From Cyanobacteriota bacterium (lineage in GTDB: Bacteria; Cyanobacteriota; Cyanobacteriia; PCC-6307; Cyanobiaceae): a stretch of 61,793 nucleotides of DNA. A program made the position numbers and the translations under genes. Positions 7,259-15,362 of this stretch are shown here, piece by piece (the stretch's first letter is position 1; each line of letters starts with the position of its first letter). The notes beneath the pieces were generated by a model. The model saw nothing but the letters and a program-made list of their open reading frames with translations, was not told the origin of the DNA and did not search any database. The DNA is taken from assembly GCA_027620015.1 (NCBI GenBank), contig JAQCGH010000006.1:1-61793 (forward strand). The letters run 5' to 3'.

Positions 7259-8671
7259 CAAGGGAAACTCACCCCAGCGGTCGTAGGGGCTGAGGACCTG
7301 CAAGCGGGGCACAGTGAACACACCGGTGGCTGCCTCCCCTGAAGGCAATGAAGCCACTGGCAAGCCACGGCTACTTACAAGCAGGCTGGGCCCCGTATTT
7401 GCCACACTTACTAACCAGCGGCCCGTTTCGATCGCCCGCAGCTGGGCCAGTGCCTGAAACTGCTGCTGGAGTAGCAGCGGGTAAGGATCGAGGTTGGCAC
7501 TAGCCAGCAGCCAGCCAGCCCCATCCCGGGCGGCGGTGGCCAGGGATGCTCCGTCGGAGAGCTCGTAGCAGATGGCCACACCAATGGCGCCAGATGGCCG
7601 GAGCAGCAGCCGTGAAGGAGCTCCTGGCTGGAGCCCCCCCACCGCCGAAAGGCCGCTCCAGCGAGCCAGATCGGCTAGGGGTACCCATTCCCCCAGGGGC
7701 ACCAGCCGATGCTTGTCTAGCCAGCTACTCGCCTGGCTCTCCCCTGGCCCCAGGCGCAACAGGGCACTGCGCTGTTCGGGCTCCCCCGCCACCTCCTGCC
7801 AACGGAAGCCGCCACTGATCAGCTCCACCGGCACCGGCTGCGCCAGCTGAGGATCAAGCCCGAGAGCTCCCTCCGGCAGCACCACCACATCCACCGAGCG
7901 CTGTACAGATTCCGCCAGCGCAGCCGCCAGGCGCTGCTGCAGCCGCAGCTGTTGGTCCAACTGAAACTTGCGTCGAGTGGGAATCGCCGGCTGTAGCACC
8001 AGCACTCGCTCACTGCCGCCCTCCCCCCGCAGGGGCATGGCCGAGAGGGCAGCAGCGCCGGCGCCGTGGCTGAACAGCACAGCTGCGGTTGTCAGCAGCA
8101 GCCAGCGGCGACGCTGGAGGGTCGTGCAACAGCGCCACAGACACCACCCCAGCAGCAACTGCACCGCCGCCAGCAGGCCGCTACCACCAAGGGCAGCCAA
8201 ACCCGCCAAGGGGCGATCTGCCGGGAGGGCAGCAGCCCCCAACCCAAGCCAAAACAGAGGGCCCTTAGCCAGCAGCACCTCAACCAGCCCCCAGCCAGCG
8301 GCCAATAGGAGGGCGCTGCTAAAATGGCGCGGATCGAGGCGCCGCGCAAGCAGCACCCAGAGAGCCACCAGCACAGCTCCCGCCAGGGCACACAGCAACA
8401 GCAACAGCAGAGCGAGGGGCAGGCTCAAGGGGGCCGGTACGCCGATCCAATCGAGGGGATGAAGACCCAGCAACCAGCGGTGACTCACCAGCACGGCGGC
8501 AGCACCCCATAGAGCCCCACCCCAACCGCCGCGAGCTGAGCTGGGCAACGCCCAGAGTGGTACTAAAGCCAGCCAGAGCAGGGGAGGCATGCCCAAGGGC
8601 GGCAGCGCAAGCCCGGCCAGCAGACCCGAAAACAGCGCCAGCCATTCCCCCCCCAGCCGGTCATTGCCCAC
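7217..8671 (-). CDS. lnt: Apolipoprotein N-acyltransferase
   Basis: An inner-membrane enzyme that adds the third acyl chain to lipoproteins. The N-terminal half has about six to eight hydrophobic helices rich in leucine. The C-terminal half is a nitrilase domain with the catalytic Glu (LPEGALG), Lys (WLDKHRLVPLGEWVP) and Cys (ICYELSDG). With the GTG at 8671 these fall at Glu267, Lys320 and Cys368. The frame stays open to 8746, but that would run into the divergent gene at 8720, so the GTG, or a TTG at 8680, is preferred. Length of about 484 is within the family range. Confidence 0.92.
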   Translation of the reverse strand: MGNDRLGGEWLALFSGLLAGLALPPLGMPPLLWLALVPLWALPSSARGGWGGALWGAAAVLVSHRWLLGLHPLDWIGVPAPLSLPLALLLLLLCALAGAVLVALWVLLARRLDPRHFSSALLLAAGWGLVEVLLAKGPLFWLGLGAAALPADRPLAGLAALGGSGLLAAVQLLLGWCLWRCCTTLQRRRWLLLTTAAVLFSHGAGAAALSAMPLRGEGGSERVLVLQPAIPTRRKFQLDQQLRLQQRLAAALAESVQRSVDVVVLPEGALGLDPQLAQPVPVELISGGFRWQEVAGEPEQRSALLRLGPGESQASSWLDKHRLVPLGEWVPLADLARWSGLSAVGGLQPGAPSRLLLRPSGAIGVAICYELSDGASLATAARDGAGWLLASANLDPYPLLLQQQFQALAQLRAIETGRWLVSVANTGPSLLVSSRGLPVASLPSGEAATGVFTVPRLQVLSPYDRWGEFPLLLVLLGAAWRRWS

Positions 8672-8719
8672 AGCAATCAAACTTTTGAAGCGCCATGGTG
8701 AAAGGTAATTTAAGTCGAC

Positions 8720-9076
8720 ATGGATCCGAACAACCCCCTCCAACAACTGCTGCTACGTGGCCTCGGCACCACCTCCCTTGTTTCAGAGCGGTTGCGCAAC
8801 GTGACCCAGGCCTGGGTGCGCAGCGGCAAGCTCGATCCCAGCCAGGCTCCAGCCCTCGTCGATGACGTGCTCAAAGCGCTGCGGGGCGAAACCCCCGAGC
8901 TAGAGCAACAAGCCGAGCGCCAGCTGGAGCGCAATAAAGATCAGCTCCTGCAAGACCTAGGCCTGGCCCGTCAGCGCGAACTCGATGAACTGCGGGGCCG
9001 ACTCGACAGGCTTGAGCGCAGCCTGCGGCAGCGCACAAGCAGTGAAATGCCTGGCGAGATTGACATTCCCGATTGA
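8720..9076 (+). CDS. Coiled-coil (phasin-like) protein, unknown function
   Basis: A 118-residue, highly charged, helical protein. The first half (LVSERLRNVTQAWVRSGKL) and the long heptad-like stretch from about 55 to 105 predict a coiled coil. It resembles proteins labelled phasin-like or polyhydroxyalkanoate granule regulators, but no PHA genes are near, so the role is open. It is divergent from lnt, and the FKBP gene follows about 50 bases after its stop. Confidence 0.7.
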   Translation: MDPNNPLQQLLLRGLGTTSLVSERLRNVTQAWVRSGKLDPSQAPALVDDVLKALRGETPELEQQAERQLERNKDQLLQDLGLARQRELDELRGRLDRLERSLRQRTSSEMPGEIDIPD

Positions 9077-9129
9077 TCAGGCCTAGCTATCCATCTGCCC
9101 GGCAGAATCAAACCAGTTCTTGGAGTCCC

Positions 9130-9768
9130 ATGCGCGACATCCTGATCAGCTCCGCCGTCTGCGTGGCCTGTTTGCTCTTGGCTCTAGTGAGCCAGCTGGT
9201 CAATCCCACCGTGGTTGATGCGGCCAGAGTTGATGCGGCAAGCGCCGGTGGCCAAGCCATGACCTCCCTGTTTCCAGCCCAAGCGCGGCCAGCTGTGAGC
9301 AGCAGCTTCGAGCTCGACCCCGACGAACCCAACCCCACCCTTTTTGTGATGGCCAGCGAAAACGATCAAACCAGCGGCACTGAGATCGCCCAGGCCAGCA
9401 GCCTTGGCGGCGAACTCAGCGCCCCTAAAGAGCGCACAACCCCCAGCGGACTGCGCATTACAGACCTGGTACTAGGCGACGGCGCCGAAGCCATCGCCGG
9501 CCAGACCGTTGCCGTGAACTACAGGGGCACCTTGGCCAATGGCACCGAATTCGACAGCAGCTATGGCCGCGGTCCCTTCTCCTTTCCCCTCGGCGGCGGC
9601 CGGGTGATCCAGGGCTGGGATGAGGGTGTGGCTGGCATGAAGGTTGGCGGCAAGCGCAAACTGGTGATCCCACCCGATCTGGCCTACGGCGATCGTGGCG
9701 CCGGCGGCGTTATCCCCCCCAATTCCACCCTCACTTTCGAGGTGGAGCTATTGCGAATCGGCGGCTGA
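9130..9768 (+). CDS. FKBP-type peptidyl-prolyl isomerase, exported
   Basis: A proline cis-trans isomerase of 212 residues. An N-terminal hydrophobic segment (about 4-24) suggests export to the thylakoid lumen or periplasm, possibly as an anchored protein. A low-complexity linker follows, then the FKBP domain: VAVNYRGTLANGTEFDSSY, PFSFPLGGGRVIQGWDEGV and LAYGDRGAGGVIPPNSTL, including the drug-site residues of the family. The ATG at 9130 is preceded by GGAG; the upstream TTG at 9073 overlaps the preceding gene and is rejected. Confidence 0.92.
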   Translation: MRDILISSAVCVACLLLALVSQLVNPTVVDAARVDAASAGGQAMTSLFPAQARPAVSSSFELDPDEPNPTLFVMASENDQTSGTEIAQASSLGGELSAPKERTTPSGLRITDLVLGDGAEAIAGQTVAVNYRGTLANGTEFDSSYGRGPFSFPLGGGRVIQGWDEGVAGMKVGGKRKLVIPPDLAYGDRGAGGVIPPNSTLTFEVELLRIGG

Positions 9769-9858
9769 GCAGCGTGCTCAAATCGTTAAGATGAAATCTC
9801 TGGCTGGACGCTGGCGCGCCATCCTTCCTGCCTACCCCGTCGTCCTTTTTTACCCTCC

Positions 9859-10458
9859 ATGGCTCACACGCTGCCCGCGCTGCCCTATGGCCTTGATGCG
9901 CTCGAGCCCAATATCTCCCGCTCCACCTTGGAGTTTCACCACGGCAAGCATCACGCTACCTACGTGACAAACCTCAACAACCTGGTGGCTGGCACCGACC
10001 TTGAAGCCAAGAGTCTGGAAGAAACCATCACTGCAGTGGCTGGCGACGCAGGCAAAGCAGGTGTTTTTAATAACGCCGCCCAAGTTTGGAATCACAGCTT
10101 TTATTGGCAGTGCATGAAGCCCGGTGGTGGTGGCCAGCCCACCGGCGCTCTAGCCGACAAGATCAATGCAGATTTCGGCAGCTACGAGGCCTTCGTAGAG
10201 CAGTTCAAGACTGCTGGTGCCACCCAGTTCGGGAGCGGCTGGGCCTGGCTAGTGCTTGATGCCGGCACCCTGAAAGTCACCAAGACTGCCAACGCCGACC
10301 TGCCCCTAGCCCACGGCCAGAAGGCCCTGCTCACAATGGATGTCTGGGAGCACGCCTACTACCTCGACTACCAGAACCGCCGTCCCGACTACATGACCAC
10401 CTACCTGGAAAAGCTGGTGAACTGGGATTTTGTGGCCTCCAACCTGGCTAACGCCTGA
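9859..10458 (+). CDS. sodB: Iron superoxide dismutase
   Basis: Converts superoxide to oxygen and hydrogen peroxide in the cytoplasm. The 199-residue protein has the metal ligands His27, His79, Asp161 and His165 (DVWEHAYYLDYQN). The AQVWNHSFYW stretch and the iron-type residues around the active site point to Fe rather than Mn. A strong terminator follows. FeSOD rather than NiSOD fits a freshwater or coastal picocyanobacterium. Confidence 0.96.
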   Translation: MAHTLPALPYGLDALEPNISRSTLEFHHGKHHATYVTNLNNLVAGTDLEAKSLEETITAVAGDAGKAGVFNNAAQVWNHSFYWQCMKPGGGGQPTGALADKINADFGSYEAFVEQFKTAGATQFGSGWAWLVLDAGTLKVTKTANADLPLAHGQKALLTMDVWEHAYYLDYQNRRPDYMTTYLEKLVNWDFVASNLANA

Positions 10459-10498
10459 GTCGAATCCCGCTAGACATTTCGACGTTATTGAGGCCAAG

Positions 10499-10523
10499 CC
10501 CCCGAGAAAATCGGGGGTTTTTT
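10499..10523 (+). terminator. Intrinsic terminator after sodB
   Basis: A GC-rich 7-base-pair stem CCCCCGA / TCGGGGG with loop GAAAA is followed by six T. The tail touches the stop of the convergent queA gene. Confidence 0.93.
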
Positions 10524-11637
10524 ATGGCCTTGCTGAACTGAGCACCACTTCTGGCGCAATCCACATGGCATCGCCATAGGAGAAGAAGCGGTACTGGCGC
10601 TCGATCGCCTCTGCATAAAGAGTCAAAAGGCGTTCGCGGCCTACCAGGGCACTCACCAGCAGGAGCAAAGAGCTCTTGGGCAGGTGGAAGTTTGTTAGCA
10701 GCCCCTGCACCACAGCAAATCTATAGCCAGGCTGGATCACCAGATTCACCGGGCCCGTGTGGGGCCGCAGCTCACCACCATGCAGGTTGGCCACCGCCTC
10801 GAGACTGCGCAACGAGGTCGTACCGATGGCGATCACCCGGCCGCTACGTGCGCGGCAGGCGGCCACCGCCGCGACCAGATCTGCAGTCACCTCCACCCAC
10901 TCACTGTGCAACTGGAGTTGGCTGAGATCTTCCATTTCCAGTGGCCGGAAAGTGCCTAGGCCCACGTGCAGGGTGGTGCTGGCCAGCTGCACACCTCGAG
11001 CGCGGATCGCCCCAATGAGTTCGTCGCTGAGATGCAACCCCGCCGTTGGAGCAGCTACGGCTCCCGGCCGAGAGGCGTAGCGGGTCTGATAGCGCTCGTT
11101 GTCGCTGGCGTCGTGCTCGTGGATGTAGGGCGGCAGGGGGATAGCGCCGTATTGAACCAGCAGTGGCTCCATTGCCGCCGCATCAGCGCATCCTGGCGGA
11201 AACTGCAGGATGCGGCCGCCCGTAGCGTGATCGCTGCCCTGCACCTGCAACGGCAGCGGCGGCTGGCCTTCGGCCACCACATCGAGCCAATCACCCGGCT
11301 TGAGCTTCTTGGCGGGTTTAGCCAGGCAAAGCCACTGGCCCGGCCCGCCAGACCAAGGCTCGAGCACCAGCAGCTCCACGGCCCCGCCACTGGCCCGGCG
11401 CGCCTTCAGCCGAGCCCGAAGCACCCGGGTGTCGTTTACCACTAGTAGGTCGCCGGGCCGCAGCTCCTGCTGCAGGTCCCAGACACTCATATGACGAGCA
11501 CTAACTTCGGCCTGCTCGACCACAAGCAACTTCGCCGCATGGCGCGGATCAACGGGACGCTGGGCGATCCGCTCCTCTGGAAGATGAAAGTCGTAGCTGG
11601 AGAGCCTTAGATCGAGCTGCTCGGGAGCGCCACCCAT
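10522..11637 (-). CDS. queA: tRNA queuosine synthesis: SAM:tRNA ribosyltransferase-isomerase
   Basis: Transfers and isomerises the ribosyl part of SAM onto preQ1 in tRNA, forming epoxyqueuosine. The 371-residue protein shows family blocks [73 protein letters not shown] and [13 protein letters not shown]. The downstream minus-strand neighbour is the sodB terminator. It starts 7 bases after the stop of the pyruvate dehydrogenase E2 gene and is probably co-transcribed with it. Confidence 0.96.
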   Translation of the reverse strand: MGGAPEQLDLRLSSYDFHLPEERIAQRPVDPRHAAKLLVVEQAEVSARHMSVWDLQQELRPGDLLVVNDTRVLRARLKARRASGGAVELLVLEPWSGGPGQWLCLAKPAKKLKPGDWLDVVAEGQPPLPLQVQGSDHATGGRILQFPPGCADAAAMEPLLVQYGAIPLPPYIHEHDASDNERYQTRYASRPGAVAAPTAGLHLSDELIGAIRARGVQLASTTLHVGLGTFRPLEMEDLSQLQLHSEWVEVTADLVAAVAACRARSGRVIAIGTTSLRSLEAVANLHGGELRPHTGPVNLVIQPGYRFAVVQGLLTNFHLPKSSLLLLVSALVGRERLLTLYAEAIERQYRFFSYGDAMWIAPEVVLSSARP

Positions 11638-11644
11638 TACCGCC

Positions 11645-12982
11645 TTAAAAGGCGAGGCTTTCGGGGTTGGTCTCGATCAGCTGAGCTAAATCCTTGAGGA
11701 AGGCGGCGGCTTGGGCGCCGTAGATGGTGCGGTGATCGCAGGTGAGATTCACCTGCATTTGATTGGCCACCCGAATCGAGCCATCCTTGCCCGCAACCAC
11801 TGCTGGCCGGGAAGCGGCCACCGCCAGGATCGAGCCAGTGCCTGGGGGCAGGATCGCGTCGAAACGATCCACGCCAAACATTCCCAGGTTGGAAAGGGTA
11901 AAGGTGCCGGTGCTGTATTCCTCGGGTTGGAGCTGCTTGCTGCGGGCCCGCGCCACCAGGTCAGCCCAGTTCCGGGCCATGGCATAGATGTCGGTCTTGT
12001 CTGCGTTGGCCAGCACCGGAGTGATCAAGCCGCCGTCTTCCATAGCCACAGCCACAGCCACATTCACAGCTAATGGAAATGCCATGGCATTGCCATCGGC
12101 GCTGGTGGCGGAGTTCACCTGGGGGTGTCGGGCCAGGACCACTCCCACGGCCTTGGCCAACAGGGCAGTCATCGTGACTCCCTTGGGCTTCACCTGCTTG
12201 TAAAAAGCATCGAGCTTGGTGGTGGTGATTGTGTATCCGATCCGGAAACAGGGCACCGCCAGGCTGGCGACCATGTTGCGGTTAACCGCGTTTTGCAGCG
12301 TGTTGAAGCCCACGCTCTCGCCAGGCCGGCCGAAGGCATCGCCGCTGGGAGCTGGGGCAGGTGCGGCTTCACCATTGGCAGCTGCAGGCGCAGAAGCAGG
12401 GCCTGCACCCTCGGCAACCCGCGGCACAGTGATCGGCTGACCAGTGGCAGCCATCACGTCTTCCGCCTGGATGCGGCCATGGGGACCGCTGCCGCGCAAG
12501 GCCCCTAGATCAACACCTAATTGAGAGGCGAGCTTTTTGGCCCGCGGCGAGGCCACCACCCGGCCGCTGGCCGTGGACGTTGGAGCCACCACAGGAATCA
12601 CCACGGCGATGGCCGGAGCGACGGCGGGCACAGCTGCAGGCATTGGGGCTGGTGGAGCAGCTGGGGCAGCAGAGGGTGTTGGGACAGGGGCTGCAGCCGG
12701 GGCAGCCGCAGCCTTGGCTGCCACCTCGGCAATCTCAGCCTCTGTTTCGACGATCAGGCCAATCGTTTCACCCACCGGCGCAGTGCCGCCGGTGGGCATC
12801 AACACCGCCGCCAAGTAACCCTCGTTGAAGGACTCCACATCCATGTCGGCCTTATCCGACTCGACGACAAGCACGGACTCACCGCGCTCAACCTTCTCGC
12901 CTGGCTGTTTTAGCCACTCCACAATTTTGCCCTCCGTCATGGTGGAGGAGAGGGCAGGCATAAAGATTTCGTGGGTTGCCAT
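11645..12982 (-). CDS. pdhC: Pyruvate dehydrogenase E2, dihydrolipoamide acetyltransferase
   Basis: The core of the pyruvate dehydrogenase complex; moves the acetyl group from lipoyl to CoA. The 445 residues hold one lipoyl domain (1-80, modified Lys44 in [11 protein letters not shown]), an alanine/proline-rich hinge (90-140), an E1/E3-binding domain (143-178, [10 protein letters not shown]) and the acyltransferase domain to the end. The catalytic block near the C-terminus is DHRTIYGA with His417; the usual Asp-Gly of the HxxxDG motif is Tyr-Gly here. queA follows 7 bases after the stop. Confidence 0.94.
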   Translation of the reverse strand: MATHEIFMPALSSTMTEGKIVEWLKQPGEKVERGESVLVVESDKADMDVESFNEGYLAAVLMPTGGTAPVGETIGLIVETEAEIAEVAAKAAAAPAAAPVPTPSAAPAAPPAPMPAAVPAVAPAIAVVIPVVAPTSTASGRVVASPRAKKLASQLGVDLGALRGSGPHGRIQAEDVMAATGQPITVPRVAEGAGPASAPAAANGEAAPAPAPSGDAFGRPGESVGFNTLQNAVNRNMVASLAVPCFRIGYTITTTKLDAFYKQVKPKGVTMTALLAKAVGVVLARHPQVNSATSADGNAMAFPLAVNVAVAVAMEDGGLITPVLANADKTDIYAMARNWADLVARARSKQLQPEEYSTGTFTLSNLGMFGVDRFDAILPPGTGSILAVAASRPAVVAGKDGSIRVANQMQVNLTCDHRTIYGAQAAAFLKDLAQLIETNPESLAF

Positions 12983-13377
12983 AAACCAGTGCCCGTCTGC
13001 CTTTTGAGGAGGTGTTCCAACCCTTGTTCCAACTTTTCTCCAACAGTGGAGGAGGAGCAGGGATAGGTAGTGAAAGTCAGTCTAAGACGCAGAGAAATCC
13101 ACAGAAAGTGGGCTCTGCGGCAGAAAAGGGCATTTACCCACCCTCAGGCCACCACTCCGCACGAACCTCTTGCCTAACAACCCACTACGCGCACCGATTG
13201 GCAAGGCGATCGCCCATGCCTAAGCCTGGCGCTTCATGAAGGCGGAGTGGAACGTCAGCGACGGGAGGGGAACTTCCCACCACTTCCTCAATATATGTAC
13301 TGGTCGAAGAACCTCAGAGGACAAATATTTGAGTTACTTACTGGGATTGAGCACGAGCTGCAGAAAGGTTTGTGCAC

Positions 13378-13412
13378 AAAAAAATCCCTGGCGTGTTCGA
13401 CTCCGCCAGGGA
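13378..13412 (-). terminator. Intrinsic terminator on the minus strand without an assigned gene
   Basis: A perfect 9-base-pair stem (TCCCTGGCG / CGCCAGGGA, 10-base loop) is preceded on the plus strand by seven A, so on the minus strand it is followed by seven T. No minus-strand gene ends here, which suggests a small RNA. Confidence 0.75.
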
Positions 13413-13490
13413 CATACTTCCCGTCGCTCATCACGACACACCAACCCTATTGAGTATTTACACTCACGCCATAGGGTGATCTCCAAAAGT
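13378..13490 (-). ncRNA. Candidate small RNA, unknown
   Basis: The minus-strand terminator at 13378-13412 is preceded, upstream on that strand, by a hairpin: ACCCTAT/ATAGGGT at 13444-13450 and 13471-13477, with an inner TGAGT/ACTCA and a 4-base bulge. A weak promoter (TTGAAC, 17 bases, TATGGC) can be drawn on the minus strand from 13497, but its start point would fall within the hairpin. It does not match Yfr1, 6S RNA, tmRNA or RNase P. Boundaries are a guess. A 47-residue minus-strand frame at 13288-13431 crosses the terminator and is a competing reading. Confidence 0.3.
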
Positions 13491-13502
13491 GTTCAAGCGG
13501 AC

Positions 13503-13652
13503 ATGCTCAGGGCATGGCGCATCTTCAGGGCACAACCTCAGCCTTACCTGCCGCAGAACGAACCACTGAGAGCAGCGCTTGGCGAGCTCTTCACCCCGGG
13601 GGATCAGGCCCTGATCAATCGGAGAGGTGAGCAAGGTTATGCAGATGCGTGA
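13503..13652 (+). CDS. Possible small orphan ORF
   Basis: A 49-residue open frame from an ATG with a plausible protein composition (PQNEPLRAALGELFTPGDQ). The frame is open further upstream to 13236, but that part crosses the minus-strand terminator. No ribosome site or homology is recognised. It is directly followed by an imperfect 12-base-pair inverted repeat at 13654-13682. It may be a remnant. Confidence 0.2.
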   Translation: MLRAWRIFRAQPQPYLPQNEPLRAALGELFTPGDQALINRRGEQGYADA

Positions 13653-13653
13653 G

Positions 13654-13682
13654 GAGCGAGATGACTTGAGGTCATTTCACTC
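13654..13682. repeat. Imperfect inverted repeat
   Basis: GAGCGAGATGAC and GTCATTTCACTC can pair over 12 positions with one mismatch and one G-U, with loop TTGAG. There is no T-tract on either strand, so it is not a standard terminator. Confidence 0.5.
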
Positions 13683-13735
13683 CAGGTAGTCCCACCCCTT
13701 AGCAGCAAGGGGAACGGCGCAACAGAGGCAAGACC

Positions 13736-13861
13736 TTGAAGAAGATTTGCTGGACGGTGAACGATTCAGGCATTAAGACCTTTAAAGCAGTGCCGCTCGA
13801 ACCAGAGCAAGTGTTCAGAATGTTGCGCAGGGGGCCAAATCCCGCAGAAATTGCTGCTTGA
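13736..13861 (+). CDS. Possible small orphan ORF ahead of a second one
   Basis: A 41-residue frame from a TTG (KKICWTVNDSGIKTFKAVPL, then EPEQVFRMLRRGPNPAEIAA to the stop). The frame is open back to a TAG at 13698-13700. The composition is protein-like and the stop lies 3 bases before the ATG of the next small ORF, as in a two-gene operon. No family is recognised, and the start codon is uncertain. Confidence 0.25.
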   Translation: MKKICWTVNDSGIKTFKAVPLEPEQVFRMLRRGPNPAEIAA

Positions 13862-13864
13862 ACG

Positions 13865-14074
13865 ATGGACACCCCCTTCTCAAGTAAGCAATGGAGAAAA
13901 AACCCGCCCACAACGGAAGAGATTGTTTCTCAAATCGTGGATTGGAGTATTTTAAGAATTGTTGGTGGGTTGCTAGATGAAGGGAATGCCCTTGCAATTG
14001 CACAGGAATTTGCAGAATGGCTAGAGCCTGAAGGGGAAAACATGGAAATCTTTTGTTTAGATGCAAACCAATAA
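13865..14074 (+). CDS. Small acidic orphan protein, unknown function
   Basis: A 69-residue acidic protein with a helical pattern (TEEIVSQIVDWSILRIVGGL, then LAIAQEFAEWLEPEGENMEI) ending CLDANQ. It has no recognised domain and no signal peptide. Codon use is AT-richer than in the flanking core genes, suggesting transfer. An AT-rich region follows; a second in-frame LDANQ-stop, which may be a partial copy, is found at about 14218-14234. Confidence 0.4.
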   Translation: MDTPFSSKQWRKNPPTTEEIVSQIVDWSILRIVGGLLDEGNALAIAQEFAEWLEPEGENMEIFCLDANQ

Positions 14075-14502
14075 AAAAGCCTCCTTTCTAAAAAAAATTC
14101 AATGGTGGCTTCAGCTTTTATTATAGAATTATACAATAAGAGACCAGAGCAGGATAGCCTACACTTTAAGATCTTCTGTAATCCCAAAACCTTCAAATAA
14201 AGCAAGCGCCTAGTAATTTTGGATGCAAATCAATGATAAGCACATGCCTTTAAATCTTGCTAATACAGTTGCCACCGCTGTTCTTGTTTTCCAATGAAGT
14301 CCTAAGTCCTGCCTAAAGGATCCTGTGTAGCGATCCAATCTCACGACACTGATGAGTGGCTGCGAGATCAATCGAGGGCACGGATATACAGGGCGCCTAG
14401 ACGAAAGTTTCCAGTCTTGAAAGGGTTCGTTGAAGCACAGAGGAACAAACGCAGGCAAAACAAGAACTCAAGGTAAGGTCATCAGATCATCCCAGAAGCC
14501 AA

Positions 14503-14937
14503 GTGATGCGCAAGCGAGAGATCGTATGGAATGTCACTAAATCCCTTAGGGATAAGATCTGGGGATACGACGAACCCGCCAACCAAGCACCAGTTCCAAC
14601 TCTGGAACGAACCAAAGCGCCAATAAACCAGTCCACGATCGAAAAATCCGACAGCACCTTTAGTGACCTATTGGCCTCCCCACAAGAAGAGGTCCAAATG
14701 GCCGTTTTCCCTCCAGGGAAAACCGAATTGGTCCTGAACAGTCTTCTTTCCATCCACCTGAGCATCCAAGACTCTGATGCACTGGTGGGTTACGAGGGAC
14801 TGCCACTCCAGGTGGAGAAGATCTACTGGGAAATTTGGGGAGTGATCGCAAAAAACCCGGAACTGACAGAAGAGCAGCAGGTGGTGGAGAAGTGGATGGA
14901 ATTTTACGTCGAAGGATGGGAGATGACCTGGGACTGA
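14503..14937 (+). CDS. Hypothetical protein in the accessory interval
   Basis: A 144-residue protein starting at GTG 14503 or ATG 14506. The N-terminus is basic (RKREIVWNVTKSLRDKIWGY), the middle polar, and the C-terminal third acidic and tryptophan-rich (EKIYWEIWGVIAKNPEL, KWMEFYVEGWEMTWD). It has no cysteine, transmembrane segment or signal peptide, and no family is recognised. The long open frame and reasonable composition make it likely to be real. It lies just upstream of a probable SNF2 helicase fragment on the same strand. Confidence 0.5.
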   Translation: MMRKREIVWNVTKSLRDKIWGYDEPANQAPVPTLERTKAPINQSTIEKSDSTFSDLLASPQEEVQMAVFPPGKTELVLNSLLSIHLSIQDSDALVGYEGLPLQVEKIYWEIWGVIAKNPELTEEQQVVEKWMEFYVEGWEMTWD

Positions 14938-14981
14938 CCCAAGACACCTCAAGACCCTGATCTACTGCCCCTAGAACACCA

Positions 14982-15062
14982 TTGCCCGACATCTTCACCT
15001 TCGTCAACCCGGCTGGTTTAGGGAGGTTAAGTCGGTTCAGGAGATTGGTGGTGCCGAGCTAG
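14982..15062 (+). pseudogene. Probable fragment of an SNF2/Rad54-family helicase
   Basis: A 26-codon frame reads LPDIFTFVNPAGLGRLSRF then RRLVVPS and stop. This matches the pattern between helicase motifs III and IV of SNF2 proteins (D-[IL]-x-x-[FL]-x-NP-x-x-LG-x-x-x-x-FR). Nothing helicase-like is seen in the flanking frames, so at most a short decayed piece remains. The assignment rests on pattern memory over a very short stretch. Confidence 0.3.
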
Positions 15063-15176
15063 TCACTCTTCGATTAAGCATCCACACTGCTGATGCTGAC
15101 CTGCTCCACTACTCGGCAGTGGCTTAAAGACCGCTCATGAGTTGGTATAAATCAAGCAAGAATCAAAGAATCTCCA

Positions 15177-15362
15177 ATGTACGAAGACCTTTCTATTTTT
15201 GAAAGAACATTAGCAAGGTTTGGAGACAAGGCAAGTCTTATAGCAGGGCTTGAATTGTCAGGGAAACTCTCGCCAGAAGATGCTTTTCAGCAAATCAAGT
15301 CTCTTTATAAGGAATTAAAGGATCAAAGAAAACAAGAAAAAAGTGACTGGAATACAAACTGA
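15177..15362 (+). CDS. Small conserved cyanobacterial protein (DUF7219-like)
   Basis: A 61-residue helical protein: YEDLSIFERTLARFGDKASL, then ELSGKLSPEDAFQQIKSLYK and a lysine-rich tail. The pattern 'F-x-R-x-x-x-I-x-x-L-E-x-x-G-K-[IL]-[ST]-P-E-[ED]-A' with a following KELK resembles the small DUF7219 proteins of cyanobacteria. Function is unknown. It begins at ATG 15177 without a clear ribosome site. Of the ORFs in this interval it is the most likely to be a conserved gene. Confidence 0.6.
   Translation: MYEDLSIFERTLARFGDKASLIAGLELSGKLSPEDAFQQIKSLYKELKDQRKQEKSDWNTN

Noticed and set aside
8672-8746. N-terminal extension of Lnt
   Set aside because: It would overlap the divergent gene at 8720 and adds residues not typical of the family before the first membrane helix.
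13385-13412. tRNA or tmRNA 3' fragment (TTCGACTCC loop)
   Set aside because: The loop sequence looks like a T arm, but the stem is a perfect 9-bp hairpin with no acceptor partner; the seven A in front make it a minus-strand terminator.
13288-13431. 47-residue minus-strand ORF with four cysteines
   Set aside because: It crosses the intrinsic terminator and has no ribosome site; kept only as the alternative to the small RNA reading.
13236-13502. N-terminal part of a 138-residue plus-strand ORF
   Set aside because: The composition is unlike a protein, and the segment covers the minus-strand terminator and hairpin; only the last 49 codons look possible.
13646-13660. Yfr1-like motif on the minus strand (CTCCTCAC)
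   Set aside because: Only 8 bases match, the flanking stem-loops and terminal T-run are missing, and the usual gene neighbourhood is not here.
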